In this document: one piece after another, positions 1 through 8,165 of the stretch
Layout: each line of letters starts with the position of its first letter
Numbering within the stretch: the first letter of the stretch is position 1
Assembly (NCBI RefSeq): GCF_902859765.1
Contig: NZ_CADIJV010000006.1
Coordinates: 1-64,000 of the forward strand
Direction: 5' to 3'
From: Achromobacter pulmonis
GTDB lineage: Bacteria; Pseudomonadota; Gammaproteobacteria; Burkholderiales; Burkholderiaceae_B
DNA length: 64,000 nucleotides
Position numbers and translations under genes: made by a program
The notes under the pieces: generated by a model
The model's database searches: none
The model's input: only the letters and a program-made list of their open reading frames with translations
Told to the model about the DNA's origin: nothing

Positions 1-134
1 GGCCGCGCCGCGCGCCGGTCGCTGCCAGGAGCGGCCGGCTTCCCGGCGGCCCCGGGGGCAGGCGCCTGCTGAGCCCCTGGCGCGAGCGCGGCTTTTGGCG
101 GCGGCCGGCGCCGGGCGGGGTTATGATCGGCGGC

Positions 135-1046
135 ATGACTACTACCTATCCCACTATCGAGCAGACCGTCGGCAATACGCCGCTGGTGCGCCTGCAGCGC
201 ATTCCCGGAGCCGCTGGCGCGGCGCGGGGCAATGTCATCCTGGCCAAGCTGGAAGGCAACAATCCCGCCGGCTCGGTCAAGGACCGGCCGGCGCTGTCCA
301 TGATCAAGCATGCGGAGGAGCGTGGCGACATCAAGCCCGGCGATACGCTGATCGAGGCGACCAGTGGCAATACCGGCATTGCGCTGGCCATGGCGGCGGC
401 CATGCGCGGCTACCGCATGATCCTGATCATGCCGGACAACCTCTCCGTGGAGCGGCGCGCCGCCATGACAGCCTACGGGGCCGAGCTGATCCTGACGCCG
501 GCCGACAAGGGGGGCATGGAATATGCCCGTGACCTGGCGACCGAAATGCAGGCCGATGGACGGGGCGTGGTGCTGGACCAGTTCGCCAATCCGGACAATC
601 CGCGCGCCCACGTCGAGAGTACCGGTCCGGAGATCTGGAACCAGACCGAGGGCCGTGTCACGCACTTCGTCAGCGCCATGGGCACCACCGGCACCATCAT
701 GGGCGTGTCCAGCTACCTGAAATCGCGCAATCCGGCGGTGCAGGTGGTGGGGGCGCAACCCGCCGAGGGTTCGTCGATCCCCGGCATCCGCAAATGGCCC
801 GAAGCCTATCTGCCCAAGATCTTCGACCGTAGCCGCGTGGATGCCTACGAATCGATCGAGCAGGCCGATGCCGAAGCCATGGCGCGCCGCCTGGCCGCGG
901 AAGAGGGCATCTTCGGCGGCATCTCGTCCGCCGGCGCCTTGGTCGCGGCGCTGCGCGTAGCCGAGCGCGTCAATGACGCGACCATCGTCTTCATCGTCTG
1001 CGATCGCGGCGACCGTTACCTGTCGACGGGCGTCTTCAACAATTGA
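135..1046 (+). CDS. cysM: Cysteine synthase B (O-acetylserine sulfhydrylase, PLP-dependent)
   Basis: Makes cysteine from O-acetylserine and sulfide (or thiosulfate) in the cytoplasm. The 303-residue product has the full fold-type II PLP architecture: the Schiff-base lysine lies in GSVKDRP (Lys49) and the phosphate-binding loop is TSGNTG (residues 76-81). Length and the N-terminal TVGNTPLVRL block fit CysM. The ATG at 135 matches the family N-terminus (MTTTYPTIE); an in-frame ATG at 123 would add four residues and has a GGGCGGGG stretch just upstream, so the start is not fully settled. It converges on the Bug/IclR genes. It belongs to the same pathway as the sulfate operon at 16.5-23.5 kb but is not linked to it. 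Nothing else is supported in bases 1-134. Confidence 0.95.
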   Translation: MTTTYPTIEQTVGNTPLVRLQRIPGAAGAARGNVILAKLEGNNPAGSVKDRPALSMIKHAEERGDIKPGDTLIEATSGNTGIALAMAAAMRGYRMILIMPDNLSVERRAAMTAYGAELILTPADKGGMEYARDLATEMQADGRGVVLDQFANPDNPRAHVESTGPEIWNQTEGRVTHFVSAMGTTGTIMGVSSYLKSRNPAVQVVGAQPAEGSSIPGIRKWPEAYLPKIFDRSRVDAYESIEQADAEAMARRLAAEEGIFGGISSAGALVAALRVAERVNDATIVFIVCDRGDRYLSTGVFNN

Positions 1047-1077
1047 CGCCTTGCGCGGGCCTGCGTCCGCGCCGATG

Positions 1078-1121
1078 AAAAACGCCCCACCTCCCGGATG
1101 CCATTCGGGGCGTGGGGCGTT
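1078..1121 (-). terminator. Intrinsic terminator for the Bug-protein gene
   Basis: A 10-bp perfect stem (AACGCCCCAC with GTGGGGCGTT) encloses a long loop. On the minus strand it is followed by five T. It lies between convergent cysM and the Bug gene and may stop both, but the T tract favours the minus strand. Confidence 0.7.
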
Positions 1122-1163
1122 GCATTTGCTGCCTGGCCATGCGGCGCCAGGCGTTGCCAGGCT

Positions 1164-2144
1164 TTACTCGGGCTGGATGTTGGCGTCCTTCATGACCTTG
1201 ATCCAGCGGGCGCTTTCGGCCAGGTTGAAGGCTTCCGCCTCCTGGTAGGTCATGGTGCTGGGCTGCGTGCCCTGGGCCTTCAGCGCCTCGACCACTTTGG
1301 GCGATTGCGAGGCCTCGATCATGGCCTTGTTCAGCTTGGCGATGATGGGCTCGGGCGTATCCTTGGGCACCCACATGCCGTACCAGGTGACGATATCGAA
1401 GCCGGGCAGGCCACTTTCGGCGATGGTCGGGACGTCGGGCAGTTCGGCCAGGCGCTTCTTGGTGGTCACGGCGATCGGGCGCACCTTGCCGCTATGGATC
1501 AGGGGCAGGGCGGGGGCCAGCGGCGCGTACATCAGGTCGACGTGGCCGCCGGCGACGTCGGTCAGGGCCGGACTGCTGCCGCGGTAACCGACGTGCGCGA
1601 TGGAGGCCTTGGTGGTGGTGTTGATGAGTTCACCGGCCAGGTGCGGCAGGGTGGCCACGCCCGGCGAGGCGAAGCTCAGCGAACCCGGTTGGGCCTTGGC
1701 CTGCGCGATCAGCTCGCCAAAGCTCTTGAACTTCGAGTCGGGTGGCACCACCGCCACCATCGGCACCGTGCCGAGCACGCCGACCATGCGGAAGTCCTTG
1801 ATCGGGTCGAACGTCAGGCTTTTGAACTGCGCCGGATAGATGCCCTGCACCGAGGGATTCATCAGCACGGTGTAGCCATCGGCGGGCGAGCGCGCCACCT
1901 GGGCGGCGCCGATGGTGCCGCTGGCGCCGGGCCGGCTCTCGATCACCAGCGGCTGGCCCAGGATTTCACCCATGCGCACCGCGATCACGCGCCCCACCAC
2001 GTCGGTCGGGCCGCCTGCCGCCCACGGCATGATCACGCGGATCGGCTTATCGGGATAGGCGTCCTGCGCCTGCGCGCCAGCCAGCGGCAGGGCCCCGATG
2101 GCGATCGCCGAGCATGCCGCGGCGAGCAAAGTGCGCTTGTTCAT
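1164..2144 (-). CDS. Bug (TctC) family periplasmic solute-binding protein
   Basis: Predicted 326-residue extracytoplasmic binding protein of the Bug/tripartite tricarboxylate receptor family, which binds small carboxylates or related solutes in the periplasm. An N-terminal signal peptide (MNKRTLL, hydrophobic core, AQA cleavage near residue 26) is followed by the typical YPDKPIRVIMPWAAGGPTD strand-loop and the later GYRG and AGHVDLM-like blocks. The start at 2144 has a good Shine-Dalgarno (AGGAGAA) and overlaps the restored stop of the IclR gene by ATGA. Because of a frameshift in that upstream gene, one continuous frame now joins the regulator to this protein; the internal start should still give a normal secreted protein. 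Ligand unknown. No membrane partners (TctA/TctB) lie nearby, as is usual for this family in Bordetella. Confidence 0.9.
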   Translation of the reverse strand: MNKRTLLAAACSAIAIGALPLAGAQAQDAYPDKPIRVIMPWAAGGPTDVVGRVIAVRMGEILGQPLVIESRPGASGTIGAAQVARSPADGYTVLMNPSVQGIYPAQFKSLTFDPIKDFRMVGVLGTVPMVAVVPPDSKFKSFGELIAQAKAQPGSLSFASPGVATLPHLAGELINTTTKASIAHVGYRGSSPALTDVAGGHVDLMYAPLAPALPLIHSGKVRPIAVTTKKRLAELPDVPTIAESGLPGFDIVTWYGMWVPKDTPEPIIAKLNKAMIEASQSPKVVEALKAQGTQPSTMTYQEAEAFNLAESARWIKVMKDANIQPE

Positions 2145-2918
2145 TTGCTGTCTTCTCCTACAAAGGTGAGGTTGGCCGAGGGCAGGGCCGCGCGTAGCAG
2201 CGCCTTGACCTCGTTGAGTTGCTGTCCAGTGGTGGCTTCGTTTTTCTGCATGCGCCCCAGGGGGGCCGGCCACCACGATGGCGAAGGGTTGTTCATAGGC
2301 GCGAAAGCCCAGCGAAATGGACATGACGTCTTCGACGTTTTCGCCCAGCGAGCGTTGCCAGCCGCGTTGGACGCCGGCCCGCAGATCGCGGTCGAAGGCG
2401 GCCTGGCTGGTGAGGGTGGTGTCGGTGTACGCGGCGAACCCGGGATAGGTCTTGAACCATTTCTGGCGTTCGTCGTCGGACAGCACCGACAGCAGCGCCT
2501 TGCCCGAACTGGTGGCGTGGACCGCCTTGAAGCCGCCTGGCTGGTGCGAGAAGCGGATGGTCTGCTTGGATTCGGCGACGATCAGGTACACCACCTTGTC
2601 ATCGGCGAGCTTGGCCAGCAAGGCGGTCTCGCCGGTCAGGTCGCGCACCCGCGCCAGGACCGGCTCGATCACCGCGTTCAGCGGATCGCTGCGACAGATC
2701 AGGGTGGCGACGTGGATCAGTTTCTGGGTCGGGTAATAGCCGTGCTTCTTGCCGATCTCATAGAGGTAGCCGCGCGCCACCATGGTCTTGAGCAGGCCAT
2801 GGCAACTGGACAGCGGGATCTCCATTTGCGCGGCGATCTCGCTGTACAGCAAGGGCTTCTGCGCCTCGGCGAAGAGGTTCAGAACATCCAGGACTCGGGC
2901 GGCTGTTTTCACATCCAT
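2141..2918 (-). pseudogene. IclR-family transcriptional regulator, frameshifted near the 3' end
   Basis: The N-terminal winged helix (SEIAAQMEIPLSSCHGLLKTM) and the IclR effector domain (TGETALLAKL, HATSSGKALLS, FDRDL) read normally up to about residue 216. There the frame shifts at a run of six G (2260-2265 on the plus strand). Removing one base restores a conserved-looking tail (LGRMQKNEATTGQQL and onward) that ends at a TGA at 2141-2143, exactly overlapping the Bug start as ATGA and giving a normal 258-residue IclR protein. As sequenced, the frame runs into the Bug gene, predicting a 584-residue fusion. This could be a true mutation, a slippage/phase-variable tract or a sequencing error. 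The regulator most likely controls the Bug gene and the divergent cyclase gene. Confidence 0.85.
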
Positions 2919-2924
2919 GATGCT

Positions 2925-2944
2925 ATTATCCTATACATGATAAT
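2925..2944. promoter_or_regulatory. Inverted repeat in the IclR/cyclase divergent region (candidate operator)
   Basis: ATTATC-N8-GATAAT is a perfect 6-bp-arm inverted repeat in the 68-bp region between divergent starts at 2918 and 2987. Position and symmetry fit an autoregulatory IclR operator; that is inference only. Confidence 0.45.
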
Positions 2945-2986
2945 TTTGTGTCAAATTTGCTTTCAATTGCCAAGGAGTCGTGCCGC

Positions 2987-4036
2987 ATGAGATGGAAGAA
3001 TCGTCCCGAGGGATCGAATTGGGGTGACTTCGGCCCTGACGATCAAAGAGGTTGCCTGAATTACATCACTCCCGCGAATGTGATGAAGGGAATCCAGGAG
3101 GTCCGCGAGGGACTGAGTTTCTGTCTGTCGCTGCCGCTGGATTATCCCGGAGGCAACGGCGTCAACGTGCGCCGCCATCCCCCCAAGCTGCGCCCGACGG
3201 AGAGGGATGGCGACCAGTATCTGAATTTTCCGCTGGGCCGTCTGCGTCCGGGATGCGTCGATGTCTTGAGTGATGACATTGTCGAAATGAGCCTGCAGTA
3301 TTCGACCCAGTGGGATTCGCTGGCGCACGTGGGCGCGCTGTTCGATGCCAATGGCGATGGCCTGCCCGAGCGCGTCTATTACAACGGCTATCGGCCCAAC
3401 GAGCACGTGGTCGGCCCGGTCGACTACGACGTCGACAACGGTTTCGCCAAAACCGACCTGGGCCGGGGCGGCGCCTCCCATGCCGGGAAGCTGGATATTA
3501 CCCAGTTGGCCGAATCCTGCCTGCAGAGCCGCGGCGTCATGGTCGACCTGGCGCGGCACTATGGCCGCGAACAGCGGGCGGTGGGCTACGACGACCTGAT
3601 GCGCATCATCGAAGCCGATCGCATCGAGATCGAGCGGGGCGACATCGTGTTGTTCCATACCGAATTCGGCGATGCGTTGCTGGAAAAGCAGCGCCAGCCC
3701 GATCACCATACGCTGCATGAGATCTGCGCCGGGCTGGATGGCAGCGACGAGAAGCTGCTGCAATGGATCACCGATTCCCAGGTGGCCGCGATGGCCTCGG
3801 ACAACCACGCGCTGGAAATCTATCCGACGCAGAAGCCCAACGCCTGCTGCGCTGCGCTGCCATTGCACCACCACTGCATCTTCAAGCTCGGCCTGCCGAT
3901 CGGCGAGATGTGGTATCTGGGCGCATTGGCGCGCTGGCTGACGGCCAACGGCCGCAGCCGCTTTCTGCTGACCGCCCCGCCGCTGAACCTGCCGGGCGCG
4001 GCGGGCTCGCCCGCCACGCCGGTGGCCACGGTCTGA
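2987..4036 (+). CDS. Cyclase-family (PF04199, kynurenine-formamidase-like) hydrolase
   Basis: Predicted 349-residue metal-dependent hydrolase of the putative cyclase family, related to KynB but longer. Family signatures are the NWGDFGPDDQRGCLNYI N-terminal block, the metal-site segment QWDSLAHVGALFD and the late MASDNHALEIYP segment. The ATG at 2987 is chosen because AAGGAG sits 9 nt upstream; an earlier in-frame ATG at 2948 lacks a ribosome site. It is divergent from the IclR gene and probably under its control. Together with the Bug protein this suggests uptake and ring or amide hydrolysis of one small compound, but the substrate is unknown. A true KynB lies at 45760-46389, so this is probably not the kynurenine enzyme. 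Confidence 0.85.
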   Translation: MRWKNRPEGSNWGDFGPDDQRGCLNYITPANVMKGIQEVREGLSFCLSLPLDYPGGNGVNVRRHPPKLRPTERDGDQYLNFPLGRLRPGCVDVLSDDIVEMSLQYSTQWDSLAHVGALFDANGDGLPERVYYNGYRPNEHVVGPVDYDVDNGFAKTDLGRGGASHAGKLDITQLAESCLQSRGVMVDLARHYGREQRAVGYDDLMRIIEADRIEIERGDIVLFHTEFGDALLEKQRQPDHHTLHEICAGLDGSDEKLLQWITDSQVAAMASDNHALEIYPTQKPNACCAALPLHHHCIFKLGLPIGEMWYLGALARWLTANGRSRFLLTAPPLNLPGAAGSPATPVATV

Positions 4037-4043
4037 GTGGTAG

Positions 4044-4070
4044 CGGATCGACCCGGATCGGGTCGATCCG
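4044..4070. terminator. Bidirectional hairpin between convergent genes
   Basis: An 11-bp perfect stem (CGGATCGACCC / GGGTCGATCCG) with a 5-nt loop lies between the cyclase gene and the lytic transglycosylase gene. It has no T tract, so termination strength is uncertain. Confidence 0.45.
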
Positions 4071-4097
4071 GCGTTGACCCGCTCCGGGCCCGGCCCT

Positions 4098-5255
4098 TCA
4101 GCGGCCGACGCGCGCTTCGATCTCGCTGGCCAGATCGGCCACCGCGGTGGCGTAAAAGTAGCTGCGGTTGTATTTCGTCAGGGCGAAGAAGTTAGGCGTG
4201 CCGACACGGTATTGCGCGGTGCCGCGGGCCTCTTCGACCAGGTCGACGACGCCCATGGGCTGGCTGCCCCAGCCGTTGGCCGAGGCGCCGGGCTGCAGGC
4301 GCGCGCCGGCCGCGGTCAGCGCGCCCCAGGTCTGCTTGGGTTCCAGCCCGCCATCGACCAGCGCGCTGGGGTCGGCCGGCAGCGCCACCGGCGCGAACAC
4401 CGGCAGGCCCCGCTGCCAGCCATGCTGCGACAGGAAGCTGCCCACCGACATGATGGCGTCGCGGGTGTTGTTGGTCAGGTCGATATGGCCGCTGTCGTCG
4501 CCGTCCACTGCGTAGTGCCGGATGCTGGTGGGCATGAACTGCGGCATGCCGATGGCGCCGGCATACGAGCCGCGGGTTTCCATATCCAGCTTGCCTTTCA
4601 TCGCCAGCGTCAGGAAGTCGGCCAACTGGCCACGGAACATGGTGGCGCGCTCGGGCTTGGCCGGGTCCGGATAATCGAAGGCCAGCGTGGTCAAGGCGTC
4701 CAGCACGCGGAAATTGCCCATATTGCGGCCATACAGCGTTTCAACGCCGATGATCGAGGCGATGATCGGCGCCGGCACGCCGAAGCGCTGCGCCGCCTGG
4801 TTGAGCTGGTCGCGATGCGCGTTGTAGAACTCCACGCCCCAGCCGATGCGCTTGGGCTCGACGAAGCGCGAGCGGTAGGTCAGCCAGCTGCGCCAGATCT
4901 TCTTGCCAGGCGGCGAGGGCGCGATCAGGCGCGCGACTGTGGCGTTGTAGCGGGCTCCTTCGAGCGCCGTGACCATGGGGGCCAGCGCCAGATCGCGCTC
5001 GGCCGCCAGGTTCTCGGCGAAGGCGCGCACCTCGGGCCGCAGGGTGCCGCTGGGGGTCAGGGCCGCCGGGCCGTCGTCCGCGGGTTCGGCGCCAGGCGTC
5101 GGCGTGCTGGGTCCGATACGGATGGCGCCGGTGCCGGTGGCGGCCGCCGAAGGCTGGCCGGAGGACGGGTTGGGGGCGGTGGGAGCGGTGGTGGCGCACC
5201 CGGCCAGCAGGGCCGATAAGGTGCCGAGTTGCAGTAATCGCCGACAGGTGAACAT
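4098..5255 (-). CDS. mltB: Membrane-bound lytic murein transglycosylase B (lipoprotein)
   Basis: Cleaves peptidoglycan glycan strands to 1,6-anhydromuramyl products in the periplasm. The 385-residue protein begins with a lipoprotein signal (lipobox LLAGC, Cys20), then a Pro/Ala/Thr-rich linker to about residue 65 and the SLT_2 (GH103) domain. The catalytic glutamate is in IIGVETLYGR (Glu172), followed by the conserved GAIGMPQFMPTS block. The start at 5255 is supported by AAGGAAG just upstream and by the lipobox; an upstream in-frame start would spoil the signal peptide. The start lies only 10 bp from that of the divergent deacetylase-like gene, so the promoters of each must lie inside the other gene's coding region. 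Confidence 0.92.
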   Translation of the reverse strand: MFTCRRLLQLGTLSALLAGCATTAPTAPNPSSGQPSAAATGTGAIRIGPSTPTPGAEPADDGPAALTPSGTLRPEVRAFAENLAAERDLALAPMVTALEGARYNATVARLIAPSPPGKKIWRSWLTYRSRFVEPKRIGWGVEFYNAHRDQLNQAAQRFGVPAPIIASIIGVETLYGRNMGNFRVLDALTTLAFDYPDPAKPERATMFRGQLADFLTLAMKGKLDMETRGSYAGAIGMPQFMPTSIRHYAVDGDDSGHIDLTNNTRDAIMSVGSFLSQHGWQRGLPVFAPVALPADPSALVDGGLEPKQTWGALTAAGARLQPGASANGWGSQPMGVVDLVEEARGTAQYRVGTPNFFALTKYNRSYFYATAVADLASEIEARVGR

Positions 5256-5265
5256 AATCTTCCTT

Positions 5266-6189
5266 ATGGAGACCATGTATCTTACCCACCCGGCATGCCG
5301 CTTGCATGAAATGGGCAGTTGGCATCCGGAGAGCCCGCAGAGGCTGGACGCCATTTCCGATCAATTGCTCGCCAGTGGCCTGATGCCTTATCTGGACGAC
5401 CGGCAGGCGCCGCAGGCGTCCCGTCACGACGTGCTGCGGGTGCACACTGTCCAGTATCTGGACAGTCTGCGCGAACATACGCCAGACCACGGGTATTACC
5501 CGATAGATCCCGACACCCTCATGAATCCCCACACCTACGAGGCGGCTCTGTACGCGGCCGGCGCGGGCGTGGCGGCCGTGGACGCGGTGATCGGCGGCGA
5601 GGCGCGCACGGCGTTTTGCGCGGTGCGTCCGCCCGGCCACCACGCCTGCCGTTCACAGGCCATGGGCTTTTGCTTCCTGAACAACGTGGCCATCGCGGCG
5701 CGCCACGCCCTTGATTTCCATGGTCTGTCGCGGGTGGCCATCGTCGATTTCGATGTCCACCATGGCAATGGCACCGAGGATGTCTTCGCTGGCGACGAAC
5801 GGGTGCTGATGTGCAGCATTTTCCAGCATCCTTTCTTCCCCAACAGCGGCGCCGAGCATCCGGCAGACAATATGGTGAACGTGCCGGTGGCGGCCTATAC
5901 GGCCGGCGCCGCCGTGCGCGCCATCGTCACCGGCACCTGGCTGCCGCGGCTCGAGGCGCACCGCCCGGAACTTATTCTGATTTCGGCCGGCTTCGATGCC
6001 CACCGCGAGGACGACATGGGGCAAATGGGGCTGGTGGAGGCCGATTATGCATGGATCACCGAACAGCTCGTGGACGTGGCCGAGCGCCATTGCCAGGGCC
6101 GGATCGTCAGCACCCTGGAGGGGGGCTACAACCTGTCCGCCCTGGGGCGCAGCGTCGTTGCCCATATACGGGCGCTGGCGAAGCTGTAG
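5266..6189 (+). CDS. Histone deacetylase / acetylpolyamine amidohydrolase family protein
   Basis: Predicted zinc-dependent deacetylase of the class II HDAC-like superfamily; the bacterial substrate could be acetylpolyamines or other acetylated amines. The 307-residue chain has the hallmark motifs: RPPGHHA (general-base histidine pair), [11 protein letters not shown] (zinc Asp/His), [13 protein letters not shown] (second zinc Asp) and a C-terminal [10 protein letters not shown] block. Start is ambiguous: ATG at 5266, or ATG at 5275 with GGAG 4 nt upstream; both keep the conserved [13 protein letters not shown] start. It is followed 71 bp later by etfB, but an operon link is not evident. Confidence 0.9.
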   Translation: METMYLTHPACRLHEMGSWHPESPQRLDAISDQLLASGLMPYLDDRQAPQASRHDVLRVHTVQYLDSLREHTPDHGYYPIDPDTLMNPHTYEAALYAAGAGVAAVDAVIGGEARTAFCAVRPPGHHACRSQAMGFCFLNNVAIAARHALDFHGLSRVAIVDFDVHHGNGTEDVFAGDERVLMCSIFQHPFFPNSGAEHPADNMVNVPVAAYTAGAAVRAIVTGTWLPRLEAHRPELILISAGFDAHREDDMGQMGLVEADYAWITEQLVDVAERHCQGRIVSTLEGGYNLSALGRSVVAHIRALAKL

Positions 6190-6260
6190 AATCAGGAAAA
6201 AATTGTGCAATGCGATCCCGGCGGTTGCCGGGTAATTATTTCCATTTTGGAGGCAGCGGG

Positions 6261-7010
6261 ATGAAGGTGTTGGTACCTGTCAAGCGCGTCGTTGACTACA
6301 ACGTCAAGGTGCGCGTCAAGTCTGATCAGACCGGCGTGGATATCGCCAATGTGAAGATGTCGATGAACCCCTTTGACGAGATCGCCGTCGAGGAAGCCAC
6401 CCGCCTGAAGGAAAAGGGCGCCGTGGCCGAGGTCGTGGCGGTTTCTTGCGGCGTTGCGCAATGCCAGGAAACGCTGCGCACCGCCATGGCGATCGGCGCC
6501 GATCGCGGCGTGCTGGTGCAGACCGACGCCGAACTGCAGCCGCTGGCCGTGGCCAAGCTGCTCCGCGCCCTGGTCGACAAGGAGCAGCCGCAACTGGTGA
6601 TCCTGGGCAAGCAGGCCATCGACGACGACGCCAACCAGACCGGCCAGATGCTGGCCGCGCTGCTGGACTGGCCGCAAGCCACCTTCGCCAGCAAGGTCGA
6701 GCTGGCCGACGGCAAGGTCACGGTCACGCGTGAAGTGGACGGCGGCCTGGAAACGCTGACGCTCAAGCTGCCGGCCATCGTCACCACCGACCTGCGCCTG
6801 AACGAGCCGCGTTACGTCACGCTGCCCAACATCATGAAGGCCAAGAAGAAGCAGCTGGACACCGTCACCCCCGAAGATCTGGGTGTCGATCCGGCGCCCC
6901 GCCTGAAGACGTTGAAGGTCAGCGAGCCGCCCGCCCGCAAGGCCGGCATCAAGGTGGCCGATGTCGCGGCCCTGGTCGACAAACTCAAGAACGAAGCGAA
7001 GGTGGTTTGA
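6261..7010 (+). CDS. etfB: Electron transfer flavoprotein subunit beta
   Basis: Small subunit of the ETF heterodimer, which takes electrons from acyl-CoA and other flavin dehydrogenases and passes them to ETF-ubiquinone oxidoreductase. The 249-residue product shows the family N-terminus [20 protein letters not shown], the AMP-binding region around [21 protein letters not shown] and the C-terminal arm [21 protein letters not shown] lies 8 nt before the ATG. etfA follows after a single intervening base, so the pair is one operon. Partners in this window may include the acyl-CoA dehydrogenase at 13.7 kb. Confidence 0.97.
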   Translation: MKVLVPVKRVVDYNVKVRVKSDQTGVDIANVKMSMNPFDEIAVEEATRLKEKGAVAEVVAVSCGVAQCQETLRTAMAIGADRGVLVQTDAELQPLAVAKLLRALVDKEQPQLVILGKQAIDDDANQTGQMLAALLDWPQATFASKVELADGKVTVTREVDGGLETLTLKLPAIVTTDLRLNEPRYVTLPNIMKAKKKQLDTVTPEDLGVDPAPRLKTLKVSEPPARKAGIKVADVAALVDKLKNEAKVV

Positions 7011-7011
7011 A

Positions 7012-7941
7012 ATGACGACGCTGGTTATTGCCGAACACGATAACGCCCAGCTCAAGGGCGCAACCCTGAACGCCGTCGCCGCCGCCGCCAAGATCGGAGG
7101 CGATGTGCACGTGCTGGTCGCCGGCGCCAACGCGCGCGCCGTGGCCGATCAGGCCGCGCAGGCCGCTGGCGTGTCCAAGGTGCTGCTGGCCGACGCGCCG
7201 CAGCTGGCCGACGGCCTGGCCGAGAACGTCGCCGCCCAGGTGCTGGCGGTGGCCTCGGGCTACAGCCACATCCTGTTCCCGGCCACCGCCTCGGGCAAGA
7301 ACATCGCCCCGCGCGTTGCCGCCAAGCTCGACGTGGCCCAGATCTCCGACATCATCGGCGTGGAATCCGCCGACACCTTCCAGCGCCCGATCTACGCCGG
7401 CAACGCCATCGCCACCGTGCAATCGGCCGATCCGGTCAAGGTCATCACCGTGCGCACCACCGGCTTTGACGCCGTGGCCGCGCAGGGCGGCTCGGCGGCC
7501 GTGGAAGACGTCGCCGCCGTGGCCGACTCCGGCCTGTCCAGCTTCGTCGGCCGCGAAGTCGCCAAGAGCGACCGTCCGGAACTGGCCGGCGCCCGCGTCG
7601 TCGTGTCCGGCGGCCGTGGGCTGGGCAGCGCCGAGAACTTCAAGATCCTGGATCCGCTGGCCGACAAGCTCGGCGCCGCGCTGGGCGCTTCGCGCGCCGC
7701 GGTCGACGCCGGCTATGCGCCTAACGACTGGCAGGTCGGTCAGACCGGCAAGATCGTCGCGCCGCAGTTGTACGTGGCCGTCGGTATTTCGGGCGCCATC
7801 CAGCATTTGGCCGGCATGAAGGACTCCAAGGTCATCGTCGCCATCAACAAGGATCCCGAAGCGCCGATTTTCGGCGTGGCCGATTATGGCCTGGTCGGCG
7901 ATCTGTTCCAGGTCGTGCCTGAATTGACCAGCGCGCTGTAA
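7012..7941 (+). CDS. etfA: Electron transfer flavoprotein subunit alpha
   Basis: Large ETF subunit carrying FAD. The 309-residue product has the N-terminal adenine-nucleotide-like domain and the C-terminal FAD domain with [43 protein letters not shown] and the [11 protein letters not shown] and [23 protein letters not shown] signatures. Its ATG follows the etfB stop almost directly, so translation is probably coupled. A clear terminator follows. Confidence 0.97.
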   Translation: MTTLVIAEHDNAQLKGATLNAVAAAAKIGGDVHVLVAGANARAVADQAAQAAGVSKVLLADAPQLADGLAENVAAQVLAVASGYSHILFPATASGKNIAPRVAAKLDVAQISDIIGVESADTFQRPIYAGNAIATVQSADPVKVITVRTTGFDAVAAQGGSAAVEDVAAVADSGLSSFVGREVAKSDRPELAGARVVVSGGRGLGSAENFKILDPLADKLGAALGASRAAVDAGYAPNDWQVGQTGKIVAPQLYVAVGISGAIQHLAGMKDSKVIVAINKDPEAPIFGVADYGLVGDLFQVVPELTSAL

Positions 7942-7968
7942 ACCGCGATTTCCTGGTCTTATTTCCGA

Positions 7969-7997
7969 GCCCGCGCGCGTCAAGCCGCGGGCTTTTT
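7969..7997 (+). terminator. Intrinsic terminator after etfBA
   Basis: A 7-bp GC stem (GCCCGCG / CGCGGGC) followed by five T, 27 bp downstream of the etfA stop. Confidence 0.8.
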
Positions 7998-8165
7998 CAT
8001 GCCCGGTATTTTCGTGTTCGGGTAATTTCCGCGCGCCTGACAATCGAAACTATTTGATATTTATCGAGCAAATCTTTTGACCTTTCGAAGTATTCTGATA
8101 ATGTGTTTCGCGCGCAGCGAGATACGCGCAAGTGCTTGACCTGTACATAACGAAGGAGATTCGGG

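Noticed and set aside
1098-2990. 630-codon open frame on the plus strand opposite the Bug/IclR genes
   Set aside because: It is the antisense shadow of two recognisable genes and has the His/Gly/Arg-rich composition typical of antisense frames in high-GC DNA.
8131-8160. TTGACC element just before aspT as a promoter
   Set aside because: There is no room for a -10 and start site upstream of the ribosome site; the copy near 8078 is a better candidate.
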